Shown here piece by piece: positions 8,872-17,268 of a stretch of 64,000 nucleotides of DNA. The notes beneath the pieces are model-generated. The model was not told where the DNA came from and made no database searches. It saw only the letters and a list, made by a program, of their open reading frames with translations. The translations under genes and the position numbers were made by a program. This DNA is from Bacilli bacterium (GTDB lineage: Bacteria > Bacillota_I > Bacilli_A > RF39 > UBA660). The DNA lies in the NCBI GenBank assembly GCA_017484205.1, contig JAFUTO010000010.1, forward strand, positions 62,001 through 126,000, written 5' to 3'. Position 1 is the stretch's first letter. Every line of letters starts with the position of its first letter.

Positions 8872-10804
8872 CTTTAGTCATTTTAGTATAACCTTTTATT
8901 TTCTTTTCTTTTGCCATTTCTTTTAAATCTTCTAAATCAAGATCTTCTAAAGATACTTCTTTTACTTCTTCTGGTAATTTACCATGTTCAACTAAATAAT
9001 CAATTTCTTCTTTAGTAAGAGTTTCTTTAGTAATTAATGTATTAGCTATTAAACTTAATAAATCAGTATTTTCCTTTAATATCTTATGAGCTTTCTTATA
9101 ACATTTATCAATTATTTTTCTTATTTCTTGATCTATTTCGAAAGCAACTTGACTAGAGAAATTTTTACTCTTATTATAATCTCTACCTAAGAATACGCTA
9201 CCATCATTACTTTCATATTGAACAGGACCTAAATCACTCATACCATATTCGGTAACCATTGCTCTGGCAATCTTAGTAGCTTGTTCAAAATCATTTTGAG
9301 CTCCTGTTGTTACTTCACCAAATGTTAATTCTTCAGCAACACGTCCACCAAGTAATCCTGTTATTCTTTCAAGTAATTCATTTTCAGTAGCAGTAAATCT
9401 CTCTTCTTTAGGAAGCATTAAATTATAGCCACCAGCTTGACCTCTAGGGATAATAGTTATTTTTTGTACCACATTAGCATGAGATAATTTAATTCCTATA
9501 ACAGCATGACCTGCTTCATGATAAGCAACTAACTTTTTATCATTTTCAGTATATTTCTTAGTAACTTTAGCTGGTCCCATTAAAACACGATCGTGTGCTT
9601 CATCAATTTCAGCCATTGTTATTAATTTTTTACCTCTTCTAACTGTAAGTAATGCAGCTTCATTTAGTAAGTTTTCTAAATCGGCTCCACTGAAACCTAC
9701 ACTTCTAGTGGCTATATTAGAAAGTGAAACAGATGATGCGAATTTCTTACCTTTTGCGTGTACTTTCAATATTTCTTCTCTACCTTTTGCATCTGGTAAG
9801 TTAACTTGAACTTGTCTATCAAAACGTCCTGGACGAAGTAATGCTGGATCAAGTACATCTGGTCTATTTGTTGCTGCAATGATGATAATTCCTTCATTAG
9901 CACCAAAACCATCCATTTCTGTTAATAATTGGTTTAGTGTTTGTTCTCTTTCATCATGTCCACCGCCTAAACCTGTACCTCTTTGTCTACCAACAGCATC
10001 TATCTCCTCAATGAATATTAAACATGGAGCACTTTGTTTAGCTTGTTTAAACATATCTCTAACTCTTGAAGCACCTACACCTACAAATAATTCAACAAAT
10101 TCAGAACCACTTATAAAATAGAAAGGTACATTTGCTTCACCAGCTACTGCTCTTGCAAGTAATGTTTTTCCTGTTCCTGGAGGACCTACTAACAATACAC
10201 CTTTTGGTATTCTAGCACCCATCTTTTGAAAACGAGATGGGTCTTTTAAGAAATCAATAAGTTCTGCAACTTCTTCTTTCTCTTCAGTTAAACCTGCAAC
10301 ATCATTAAATGTAACTCTATTTTGATTATTTGATAAATGCGCACGGCTTCTACCAAAATCCATAGATTTATTAGCAGCACCTGATTGTCTTGTTAAAATA
10401 AACCAAGCTCCACCTAATAAAATAGCTAATGTAGCAATATTGATTATATAACCAAATATAGCACTTGCATTTGGATCTTCCTTAGTAATCAATTTATAAT
10501 TATATTCTTCTTGTAATGATAATAGTTTTGCAACTACTTCATCTGATAATGGAACGGATACACTAAAAGTTTCATTTGCTGCATATCCTTTTTGAGTTCC
10601 TGTAATCTTATATATACCAGCATTGTCGTTAGGTGTTATAGTAATTTTATCTACTACACCTGAATTTATATTCGTGATAAGTTCATCATAAGTTAAAACA
10701 TTTACCTTACGATCAAATATATCTGCGAATAAAAATACTGACGCAACTACTACCAATATAATTAAATATGGAATTAAGGTTTTTCTAATTGAATTTTTAT
10801 TCAT
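8843..10804 (-). CDS. ftsH: Membrane AAA+ zinc metalloprotease FtsH
   Basis: Membrane-anchored ATP-dependent protease that degrades misfolded and regulatory proteins. Segments at about 9-29 and 113-137 flank an extracytoplasmic domain. Then come the AAA domain with Walker A GPPGTGKT at 207-214, second region of homology [18 protein letters not shown] near 313-330, and the protease zinc site HEAGH at 429-433. Two oddities: Walker B reads IFIEEID (263-269) where FtsH normally has an Asp before the Glu, and the last 34 residues form a SAP/Rho-N-like tail ([16 protein letters not shown]). It sits 12 bp downstream of tilS, as in B. subtilis without hprT. Confidence 0.96.
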   Translation of the reverse strand: MNKNSIRKTLIPYLIILVVVASVFLFADIFDRKVNVLTYDELITNINSGVVDKITITPNDNAGIYKITGTQKGYAANETFSVSVPLSDEVVAKLLSLQEEYNYKLITKEDPNASAIFGYIINIATLAILLGGAWFILTRQSGAANKSMDFGRSRAHLSNNQNRVTFNDVAGLTEEKEEVAELIDFLKDPSRFQKMGARIPKGVLLVGPPGTGKTLLARAVAGEANVPFYFISGSEFVELFVGVGASRVRDMFKQAKQSAPCLIFIEEIDAVGRQRGTGLGGGHDEREQTLNQLLTEMDGFGANEGIIIIAATNRPDVLDPALLRPGRFDRQVQVNLPDAKGREEILKVHAKGKKFASSVSLSNIATRSVGFSGADLENLLNEAALLTVRRGKKLITMAEIDEAHDRVLMGPAKVTKKYTENDKKLVAYHEAGHAVIGIKLSHANVVQKITIIPRGQAGGYNLMLPKEERFTATENELLERITGLLGGRVAEELTFGEVTTGAQNDFEQATKIARAMVTEYGMSDLGPVQYESNDGSVFLGRDYNKSKNFSSQVAFEIDQEIRKIIDKCYKKAHKILKENTDLLSLIANTLITKETLTKEEIDYLVEHGKLPEEVKEVSLEDLDLEDLKEMAKEKKIKGYTKMTKEELIKELKD

Positions 10805-10816
10805 TTTTTGCCTCCT

Positions 10817-12145
10817 TTAATAATACTTAAGTATTATATCATACTTTTCATCATTTTGTTTATTATATTTTGTTTTTTTTATTCCAGGAATCCATAATAT
10901 ATTATTATCACTATCAGTAACTATTGGCCATGTATTCCTATCCACCATAGGAATTTTTGCATTTATAAATATCTCTTTTACCTTTTTATGACCTTTCATA
11001 TTCATAACAGTTATAATGTCTCCTTCTTGTTTTGTTCTTATAATTATTGGTAATTTTATATCTTTTGTTGATAATCTACATACATAGTTACTATTAGATT
11101 CTTCTCTTTCTACTTTTTCGATAGTTTTTCCATTTGGCAATACTATTTTTTTATCAAATAGATAACTATAATTATCTTTTTCTTTATTATCTATGATATA
11201 AAATTCATTATAACTTTTTATAGCTACTTTATTTTTTGGTAAATTTATTTTACTATTTGATTTATTACTTAATATAAGGTTATGTATATCGGATACATTT
11301 TTATCATCAACACAAACTATATCATCATTATATATAGTGCTCAAGATAAAATTAATTATCCTTACTCTAATTATTTCATCATATTTAATAAATTTACTAA
11401 TATTTAATGTGTTATTTACATAAACTTTTTTTAATGCTTTTTTTGCTTCTTCATCCACGAAATTATTATATTTTATAAGCAAATTACTATATTTTAAGAA
11501 CTTTAAATGTACATTTTCATCTTCTTCTTTTAACTTAGGAAGTATATATTTACGATATCTATTTCGTGTATGAATATCTAAATCATTTGTATAATCATTA
11601 ACATATGGAACTTTATTAAGTTTATTATATTTAATAATATCTTCTTTAGTTACCGTTATTAATGGTCTTAAAATAGAATAATTATCATTTTTTAATATTT
11701 GTTCAAATCCACTATATCCCTTTAGACTTGCCCCACGAACCATACGCATTAAAATTGTTTCCATAAGGTCATCACCATGATGTGCAGTTAAAAGATAATT
11801 CGCTTTATATTTTTTTTGAAGTTTATCGAAAAATTCATATCTTTTATCTCTTGCTTCGCTTTCAAAATTATCCTTCTCATATTTTTCTATCTTCATTGTT
11901 TCAAATATTAAATTATTTTTCTTAGAATATTCTTCTACAAATATTAACTCTTGATCACTTTCTTCGCGAACATTATGATGTACATGAGCAACAATAATAT
12001 TTATATTTACTTTTTCACGATATTTTATTATCAAATCTAATAAACACATAGAATCAGGTCCACCTGATATAGCTAATATCAAAGTATCATCTTTTCTTAT
12101 ATTTTCATTTATAAATTTGTGTACTTCATTAAATTTATCAGGCAT
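10817..12145 (-). CDS. tilS: tRNA(Ile)-lysidine synthase TilS
   Basis: Converts C34 of the CAU anticodon of tRNA-Ile2 to lysidine, using ATP and lysine. The PP-loop motif SGGPDSM is at residues 27-33, with AHVHHN near 75 and LTAHHGDDLMETILMR near 120; the C-terminal TilS domain ends with WIPGIKKTKY. Length (442) fits the family. I place the start at 12145 because AGGTG precedes that ATG by 5 nt. A further ATG at 12160 would overlap the ung stop. ftsH follows after 12 bp, repeating the B. subtilis tilS-ftsH neighbourhood. Confidence 0.94.
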   Translation of the reverse strand: MPDKFNEVHKFINENIRKDDTLILAISGGPDSMCLLDLIIKYREKVNINIIVAHVHHNVREESDQELIFVEEYSKKNNLIFETMKIEKYEKDNFESEARDKRYEFFDKLQKKYKANYLLTAHHGDDLMETILMRMVRGASLKGYSGFEQILKNDNYSILRPLITVTKEDIIKYNKLNKVPYVNDYTNDLDIHTRNRYRKYILPKLKEEDENVHLKFLKYSNLLIKYNNFVDEEAKKALKKVYVNNTLNISKFIKYDEIIRVRIINFILSTIYNDDIVCVDDKNVSDIHNLILSNKSNSKINLPKNKVAIKSYNEFYIIDNKEKDNYSYLFDKKIVLPNGKTIEKVEREESNSNYVCRLSTKDIKLPIIIRTKQEGDIITVMNMKGHKKVKEIFINAKIPMVDRNTWPIVTDSDNNILWIPGIKKTKYNKQNDEKYDIILKYY

Positions 12146-12153
12146 ATTATCAC

Positions 12154-12798
12154 CTACCATTCTATTTTACTTTTATTTTCATTTTCTAGTATTGCATTTA
12201 TTTTTGAAAAAGGTTTACTACCAAAAAAACCTCTTGATGCTGATAAAGGAGATGGATGAACACTTTCTATTACATAGTGATTACCAATAAGTTCACGTTT
12301 AGTTCTTGCATAACTTCCCCAAAGAACAAAGATTACTTTTTCATCCTTTGCTGCTATTTTCTTTATTATTTCATCAGTAAATATTTCCCAACCCTTATTT
12401 TTATGTGATAATGGTGTATCCTTTTCAACAGACATTATTGTATTAAGCATAAGTATTCCTTGTTTTGCCCAATCATCTAACTCTGTATTAGTCCTTTTAA
12501 TACCTAAATCATTATATAATTCTTTAAATATATTTAACAATGACGGAGGACATTTAACTCCCTTACATACAGAAAAACATAAGCCATTAGCTTCATTTTC
12601 ACCATGATATGGATCTTGACCTAATATAACTACTTTAACATCTTTATATGGTGTTAATCTTAAAGCTCTAAATATATTTTCTTTTGCTGGATAACATATT
12701 CTTTTATCATATTCACTGTTAACAAAGTTTAATAACTCTTCAAAATATGGTTTTGAATATTCATCCTTTAATATTTCATCCCAATCATTTCCTATCAT
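12154..12798 (-). CDS. ung: Uracil-DNA glycosylase, family 1
   Basis: Removes uracil from DNA to start base-excision repair. Seen: water-activating loop GQDPYHG at 60-66 with catalytic Asp62, uracil-binding LMLNTIMSVE near 130, and DNA-intercalating loop HPSPLSASRGFFG near 183-195. The 214 residues are close to the family length. The start lies within rsmA, a 14-nt overlap, so translation is likely coupled to rsmA. Finding ung between rsmA and tilS is a local arrangement, not the Bacillus one. Confidence 0.96.
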   Translation of the reverse strand: MIGNDWDEILKDEYSKPYFEELLNFVNSEYDKRICYPAKENIFRALRLTPYKDVKVVILGQDPYHGENEANGLCFSVCKGVKCPPSLLNIFKELYNDLGIKRTNTELDDWAKQGILMLNTIMSVEKDTPLSHKNKGWEIFTDEIIKKIAAKDEKVIFVLWGSYARTKRELIGNHYVIESVHPSPLSASRGFFGSKPFSKINAILENENKSKIEW

Positions 12799-13630
12799 AC
12801 TTCACCAATTCATTTGCTATATCTACAAAAACATTAATAGGTATATTTTCAGCTCTTGTAGATAAATCAAAATTACTTCTTTCTAATACTTTTTCTACTA
12901 TATCTAAATTATATTCTTTTAAATTATTACGTATTGTTTTCCTTTTTTGTTTAAAACTATCACGGACTAATTTAAAAAAATAATCTTTATCTTCTAATTC
13001 ATATATTACATCTTTCTTATCTAAAGATAGAACAATGCTATCAACATTTGGCATTGGCATAAATACATTTCTACTAACATCTAGTACTTTTTTAACGTCG
13101 TAATAATAATTTATAAAAATAGATAATGAGTTATAATCTTTAGTACCAGGCATAGCTTTAAATCTATCACCTACTTCTTTTTGAACCATAACAACTATTC
13201 TATCTACATTTATATTGTCTTCTATAAGCTTAACTATTATTGGTGTAGTAACATAATATGGTAAATTAGCTACTACATATAGTTTAGAGTACCTATATTT
13301 ATTTATATCATCTTTCACATTCCTTTTTAGAAAATCATCAAATATTATTTCTACATTATTACTATCCTTTAAATTAGATTTTAATATATTTTCTAATGTT
13401 TTATCAATTTCATAGCAAACCACATTTTTACTCACTTGACTTAATTTATATGTTAATGCTCCCGCACCTGGACCTATTTCAATAACTAAAGTATCACTAT
13501 CTATATTTGCTTTATTTATAATACTATTTATTGTATTTTCATCAACTATAAAATTTTGACCAAACTTTTTCTTAAAATTGAAATTGTTTGATTCTAATAC
13601 TTCTTTTGTTCCTTTTGGTGAATAATTCAT
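12785..13630 (-). CDS. rsmA: 16S rRNA adenine dimethyltransferase RsmA/KsgA
   Basis: Dimethylates the two adjacent adenines in the 3' hairpin of 16S rRNA using SAM. Seen: KKKFGQNFIVD near 21-31, SAM motif I VIEIGPGAGALTYKL near 49-63, motif IV NLPYYVTTP near 121-129, and a C-terminal helical domain. At 281 residues it is full length. It lies 23 bp downstream of tatD, the tatD-rsmA order also found in Bacillus, and overlaps ung by 14 nt. Confidence 0.96.
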   Translation of the reverse strand: MNYSPKGTKEVLESNNFNFKKKFGQNFIVDENTINSIINKANIDSDTLVIEIGPGAGALTYKLSQVSKNVVCYEIDKTLENILKSNLKDSNNVEIIFDDFLKRNVKDDINKYRYSKLYVVANLPYYVTTPIIVKLIEDNINVDRIVVMVQKEVGDRFKAMPGTKDYNSLSIFINYYYDVKKVLDVSRNVFMPMPNVDSIVLSLDKKDVIYELEDKDYFFKLVRDSFKQKRKTIRNNLKEYNLDIVEKVLERSNFDLSTRAENIPINVFVDIANELVKYDRK

Positions 13631-13653
13631 ACAATTCCTCCAAACTACTGATA

Positions 13654-14403
13654 TTATAACTTTATACCATATATTTCACAAGCATTTTTTGTAGTAACTT
13701 CATAAACTTTTTCTACACTTATACCCTTTAATTCGGCAATCTTTTTAGCAACTAGTGTAATATTATATGGTTCATTTTGCATACCTCTATAAGGTTCTGG
13801 AGTTAGATATGGGCTATCAGTTTCTAACACTAGATTTTCTATATCTATATTTTCAACTACTTCTACTAATTTCTTGCCATTTTTGAATGTTAAAACTCCA
13901 CCTATTCCTAATTTACAACCTAATTCTACAAATTTATATGCCATCTCTAAACTATAACTATAACAATGCATTATTATTTTTAAATCACTATATTTTTTTA
14001 ATATATCATATGTATCACTAGCTGCATCTCTACTATGTATAACTACTGGCATATTATACTTCCTAGCAAGTTCAAGTTGTTTTATAAATAGGTCTTGTTG
14101 CTTTATTTTATCACCATCGTGGTAATAATCCAACCCTATTTCGCCTATTCCTACAATTTTCTTATTAGAAATATTATCCTCTAAATAAGCAAATGATGAT
14201 TCATCTACATTATATATTTCATCAGGATGAAAGCCTATTGTTCCATATATGTTAGAATATTTACTTACAAGTTCTAATGTTGACTCATTATCTTCCATTG
14301 AAGCGCCACTACAAACTATAATATCATTTTCCATATGTTTTATTATTTCATCTAAATTTGCATATTCCTTTTTAGATAAATGACAATGTGTATCTATTTT
14401 CAT
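13654..14403 (-). CDS. tatD: TatD-family metal-dependent hydrolase (DNase)
   Basis: TIM-barrel amidohydrolase-like 3'-5' exonuclease family (YabD/TatD). Metal ligands visible: DTHCHL at 3-8, GEIGLDYYHD near 86-95, VIHSRDA near 121, IMHCYS near 148 and ETDSPYL near 194-200. The start is the ATG at 14403, four codons after an in-frame TTG, because GGTGAT lies at the right distance. The first five residues (MKIDT) match the family start. rsmA follows, consistent with the origin-proximal order of Bacilli. Confidence 0.93.
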   Translation of the reverse strand: MKIDTHCHLSKKEYANLDEIIKHMENDIIVCSGASMEDNESTLELVSKYSNIYGTIGFHPDEIYNVDESSFAYLEDNISNKKIVGIGEIGLDYYHDGDKIKQQDLFIKQLELARKYNMPVVIHSRDAASDTYDILKKYSDLKIIMHCYSYSLEMAYKFVELGCKLGIGGVLTFKNGKKLVEVVENIDIENLVLETDSPYLTPEPYRGMQNEPYNITLVAKKIAELKGISVEKVYEVTTKNACEIYGIKL

Positions 14404-14468
14404 AAGTATCACCAAAAAAATTATACCATTTATCTGATATAATTTCTATTAGTTATATAGTTTTACCA

Positions 14469-14990
14469 TTAATTATCCATGTATTTCCCGAAAAAGTTAC
14501 TTATTATATCAACCAGTCTTATATCATTATCTGTTATAACATCTTTATCAAATGTCATAACAGATCCAATAATATTACCATTAGATACTATGGGAGTTAA
14601 ATAATAATTAACATTGTAAAACAAACCATCTACTATTTCTAAGTTAGACTGATTTCTTAAAGACGTCCTTAAATTCATCATTTCCATAATACTTTTACTT
14701 ATCTTTTTATTTATAAATTTTTCTTTTTCACTTCCTACATAAGCGATTATAGAATTATTATCACTTACTAATATATTTTTATTTAATGTTTTTTGTACAC
14801 TATCCAAAAGATTCTGCGCAATTCCGTTCATATTCTTCATAAAAGAAAACTTCTTTAATATAATCGAATCATCATCTAAAAAGAGTTCTAAATTATCTTC
14901 GTCTAATATTCTTAAAGCATTTCTTATCTCCTTTGGAATAACGATTCTTCCTAATTTATCTATTTTTCTTACAATTCCTGTTGACCTCAT
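14469..14990 (-). CDS. spoVT: Stage V sporulation protein T (SpoVT), AbrB-type regulator
   Basis: Transcription regulator of late forespore genes. The first 50 residues are a swapped-hairpin AbrB/SpoVT DNA-binding domain (STGIVRKIDKLGRIVIPKEI). Residues about 55-173 form the GAF-like domain found in SpoVT and absent from AbrB. The 173 residues compare with 178 in B. subtilis. The gene is near mfd, as in B. subtilis (mfd-spoVT), with ppaC diverging from it. A sequence fitting forespore sigma promoters is at 15008-15036. This is strong evidence for a spore-forming ancestry. Confidence 0.92.
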   Translation of the reverse strand: MRSTGIVRKIDKLGRIVIPKEIRNALRILDEDNLELFLDDDSIILKKFSFMKNMNGIAQNLLDSVQKTLNKNILVSDNNSIIAYVGSEKEKFINKKISKSIMEMMNLRTSLRNQSNLEIVDGLFYNVNYYLTPIVSNGNIIGSVMTFDKDVITDNDIRLVDIISNFFGKYMDN

Positions 14991-15007
14991 ACAACCACTC
15001 CTATCAA

Positions 15008-15036
15008 TATTTTGTTTATTTTTTTAGTATTTATAC
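15008..15036 (-). promoter_or_regulatory. Candidate forespore (SigG/SigF-like) promoter for spoVT
   Basis: Minus strand GTATA (15032-15036), 17-nt spacer, CAAAATA (15008-15014), fitting the SigG pattern GYATA/CAHWHTA. The predicted start would leave only about 11 nt of leader, with GGAG at its 5' end. In this AT-rich setting a chance match is possible. Confidence 0.25.
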
Positions 15037-15049
15037 TTTTTCATTTATA

Positions 15050-15058
15050 TGTTATAAT
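15050..15058 (+). promoter_or_regulatory. Extended -10 promoter for ppaC
   Basis: TGTTATAAT, an extended -10 box 28 bp before the ppaC start, with a poor -35 region. The same TATGTTATAAT string precedes rpmE and the TagO-like gene. Confidence 0.45.
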
Positions 15059-15085
15059 ATTTTAATAGTAGAAGGGATTGGTAAT

Positions 15086-16702
15086 ATGCAAAATGTACTA
15101 GTATTTGGACATAAAAAACCTGATACTGATGCAGTTACTTCTGCAATTGCACTAGCTGAATTAAAAAATAAACTTGGAATTAAAGCTAAGCCTTATGTAT
15201 TGGGAAATATTAATAATGAAACTAAATTTGTCTTAGATTATTTTAAAATGAAAGAACCTAAATATCTAAATGATGTTAAAGTTCAAATTAAAGATTTAAA
15301 TTATGCACATGATGTAGTTGCAGAAAAGAATATATCTATATATCAAGCATACGAATTTATGAGTGATGAAACTATAAGTACATTACCAATTGTTGATAAT
15401 AAAAAATTTATTGGTGCAGTTTCAATGAAAGAAATTGCTAATTACTTAGTTGATAGTGAGCAAGACAAAATAAATACTTCATATGACAATATTCTTAATT
15501 GTTTAAATGGGGAAAAAGTATTACAATTTGATAATGATATTAAAGGTAATGTTATATTCGCGGCTTTCAAATCTACAACTTTTATTGAAACGATTAAACT
15601 TGATAAAGATACTATTCTTGTTTTAGGAGATAGACATAGTATCATAGAATACGCGGTTGAAAAAGGTGTTAAACTTATTATTATTACTGGAAACGGAAAA
15701 ATTAAAGATGAACATTTAGAAATTGCCAAAAAGAATAATGTAAATATAATTAAAACACCTTACTTATCTTATAAAACAACTCGTTTATTACCTTTAACAA
15801 ATTATGTTGATAATGTTATTAATAAAAATATAATAACAGTAAATGAATATGACTATGTTGATGATTTTATAAATATAATGAATAAAAGTAAAAGATCTAA
15901 TTATCCTGTAATAAATAAAAATGGAGAATGTTTAGGTCTAATCAAATATTCTAATATTAATGAAATGAGCAAAAAACAGGTTATATTAGTTGACCATAAT
16001 GAATATGAACAAAGTGTTGATGGGTTAGAAGAAGCTGACATAATTGAGGTAGTAGACCACCATAAAATAGGTTCTGCATCCACATCATATCCTATTAATT
16101 TCAGAAATATGCCTGTTGGTAGTACAAATACAATTGTATTCAAAATGTATAACGAAAATGGAATTGATATTGATAAAGATATTGCAGGAATTATGTTAGC
16201 AGGTATTATTTCTGATACATTGTTATTTAAATCACCAACTACTACTTTTGATGATATTAAAGCAGTTGAAAGTTTAGCAGAAATATGTGATATTGATTAT
16301 AAAGAATTTGCTTCTAAAATGTTTGAAGCTGGTAGTGCTTTAGCAGGTAAAAGTATTGAAGAAATTATTTTTGGAGATTTCAAAAACTTTAATGTTGATA
16401 ATAAAAAGGTTGGTATATCTCAGGTTACTACTACTAATGCTAAAGAAGTATTGAATAACATAGTAGAGTATGAGAAAACTATCGATAATCTTGCTAAAAT
16501 TAATGATTATTATGTATTAGCGTTATTTGTTACTGATATAATAAATGAAGGTTCATATATTATTTACTCTAATAATTCCAAAGAAATAATTGAACAAAGT
16601 TTTAATATCAGTAATTTAAAACAAGGTTATTATGTAGAAAATGTTGTTTCAAGAAAGAAACAAATAATACCTAATATTGTAGAATATATAGAAAAAAAAT
16701 AG
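15086..16702 (+). CDS. ppaC: Manganese-dependent inorganic pyrophosphatase with CBS/DRTGG insert
   Basis: Family II (DHH) pyrophosphatase that hydrolyses PPi. Domains of the 538-residue protein: N-terminal metal site GHKKPDTDAV at 8-17; an inserted regulatory module of CBS (about 70-125), DRTGG (about 140-245, GDRHSIIEYA) and CBS (about 250-305); the DHH motif VVDHHK near 322; and the DHHA2 domain at the end. CBS-containing forms are known to be regulated by adenine nucleotides. Start at 15086 follows AAGGG and gives the conserved VLVFGHKKPD beginning. The gene is on the plus strand left of the origin, opposite to its neighbours and so head-on to replication. Confidence 0.94.
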   Translation: MQNVLVFGHKKPDTDAVTSAIALAELKNKLGIKAKPYVLGNINNETKFVLDYFKMKEPKYLNDVKVQIKDLNYAHDVVAEKNISIYQAYEFMSDETISTLPIVDNKKFIGAVSMKEIANYLVDSEQDKINTSYDNILNCLNGEKVLQFDNDIKGNVIFAAFKSTTFIETIKLDKDTILVLGDRHSIIEYAVEKGVKLIIITGNGKIKDEHLEIAKKNNVNIIKTPYLSYKTTRLLPLTNYVDNVINKNIITVNEYDYVDDFINIMNKSKRSNYPVINKNGECLGLIKYSNINEMSKKQVILVDHNEYEQSVDGLEEADIIEVVDHHKIGSASTSYPINFRNMPVGSTNTIVFKMYNENGIDIDKDIAGIMLAGIISDTLLFKSPTTTFDDIKAVESLAEICDIDYKEFASKMFEAGSALAGKSIEEIIFGDFKNFNVDNKKVGISQVTTTNAKEVLNNIVEYEKTIDNLAKINDYYVLALFVTDIINEGSYIIYSNNSKEIIEQSFNISNLKQGYYVENVVSRKKQIIPNIVEYIEKK

Positions 16703-16727
16703 TTTATGTATCCATAAACTATTTTTA
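16692..16727. terminator. Bidirectional intrinsic terminator between ppaC and the 129-residue protein gene
   Basis: Stem AATAGTTTATG / CATAAACTATT around a TATC loop, with A run on the left and T run on the right. It can end ppaC on the plus strand and the 16776-17165 gene on the minus strand. The ppaC stop codon lies in the stem. Confidence 0.75.
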
Positions 16728-16775
16728 TATAACTACATATTTAATTATAGTATCCGCAATACCAAAATATGTAAA

Positions 16776-17165
16776 TTACTTTTTATATGTTTTTGTTAAT
16801 TGTTTTATCCTATCTTCTATATTGTTTTGTTCTAATTTTAAAACATTACTTTCTTCCTTCGTATCATATATATCCTTTAAAACATACGATGCAAGCAAAA
16901 GACAAGTGATAATAGTTGTTGGCTTGTTTACATCACTATTGTATAAAAAAGCACCTAAAACTGGTATTAACGGTAAAGTTAAACTACTATATATATTATC
17001 TGATTTAATTTGTTTTAATTTTTCCTTTATTTCAATTAAATTTGTCTCTAAATTAGATAATTCAACAATTTCATCTATGTTTTTAGGAATATTACCATTT
17101 TCAAATTCATTATAGTAAAATTCTAAAAAACTGCGATAATTAACTTTTTCCTTTAATAATTCCAT
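16776..17165 (-). CDS. Small putative membrane protein with coiled-coil flanks
   Basis: Not recognised. In the 129-residue protein, Lys/Glu-rich helical segments (about 35-57 and 100-129) flank two hydrophobic stretches, about 58-72 (SLTLPLIPVLGAFLY) and 82-95 (TTIITCLLLASYVL). This suggests a helical-hairpin membrane protein with both ends in the cytoplasm. GAGG precedes the ATG by 8 nt, and an extended -10 (17196-17204) with a terminator downstream supports a single-gene unit. It replaces the genes usually found between mfd and spoVT. Confidence 0.6.
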   Translation of the reverse strand: MELLKEKVNYRSFLEFYYNEFENGNIPKNIDEIVELSNLETNLIEIKEKLKQIKSDNIYSSLTLPLIPVLGAFLYNSDVNKPTTIITCLLLASYVLKDIYDTKEESNVLKLEQNNIEDRIKQLTKTYKK

Positions 17166-17195
17166 ACATAAAACCTCACTTAAATAATTGAAAAT

Positions 17196-17204
17196 ATTAT
17201 ATCA
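17196..17204 (-). promoter_or_regulatory. Extended -10 promoter for the 129-residue protein gene
   Basis: Minus strand TGATATAAT about 30 bp before the start codon; no good -35. Confidence 0.4.
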
Positions 17205-17268
17205 TATTTTCAGCTTTTTTACTTAAATATTTTTTTATCGCATTAGTATTTATATTACAAGCTTTCAT

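Noticed and set aside
14474-14487. ATTTCCCGAAAAAG in spoVT and a similar half-site near 27480 in gyrA as Noc sites
   Set aside because: Only the left half-site matches; the palindrome is missing.
17197-17268. 23-codon Lys-rich frame starting directly after the mfd stop codon (TAG followed by ATG)
   Set aside because: No independent ribosome-binding site, very short, and its end overlaps the predicted -10 of the next gene. Possible but not supportable.
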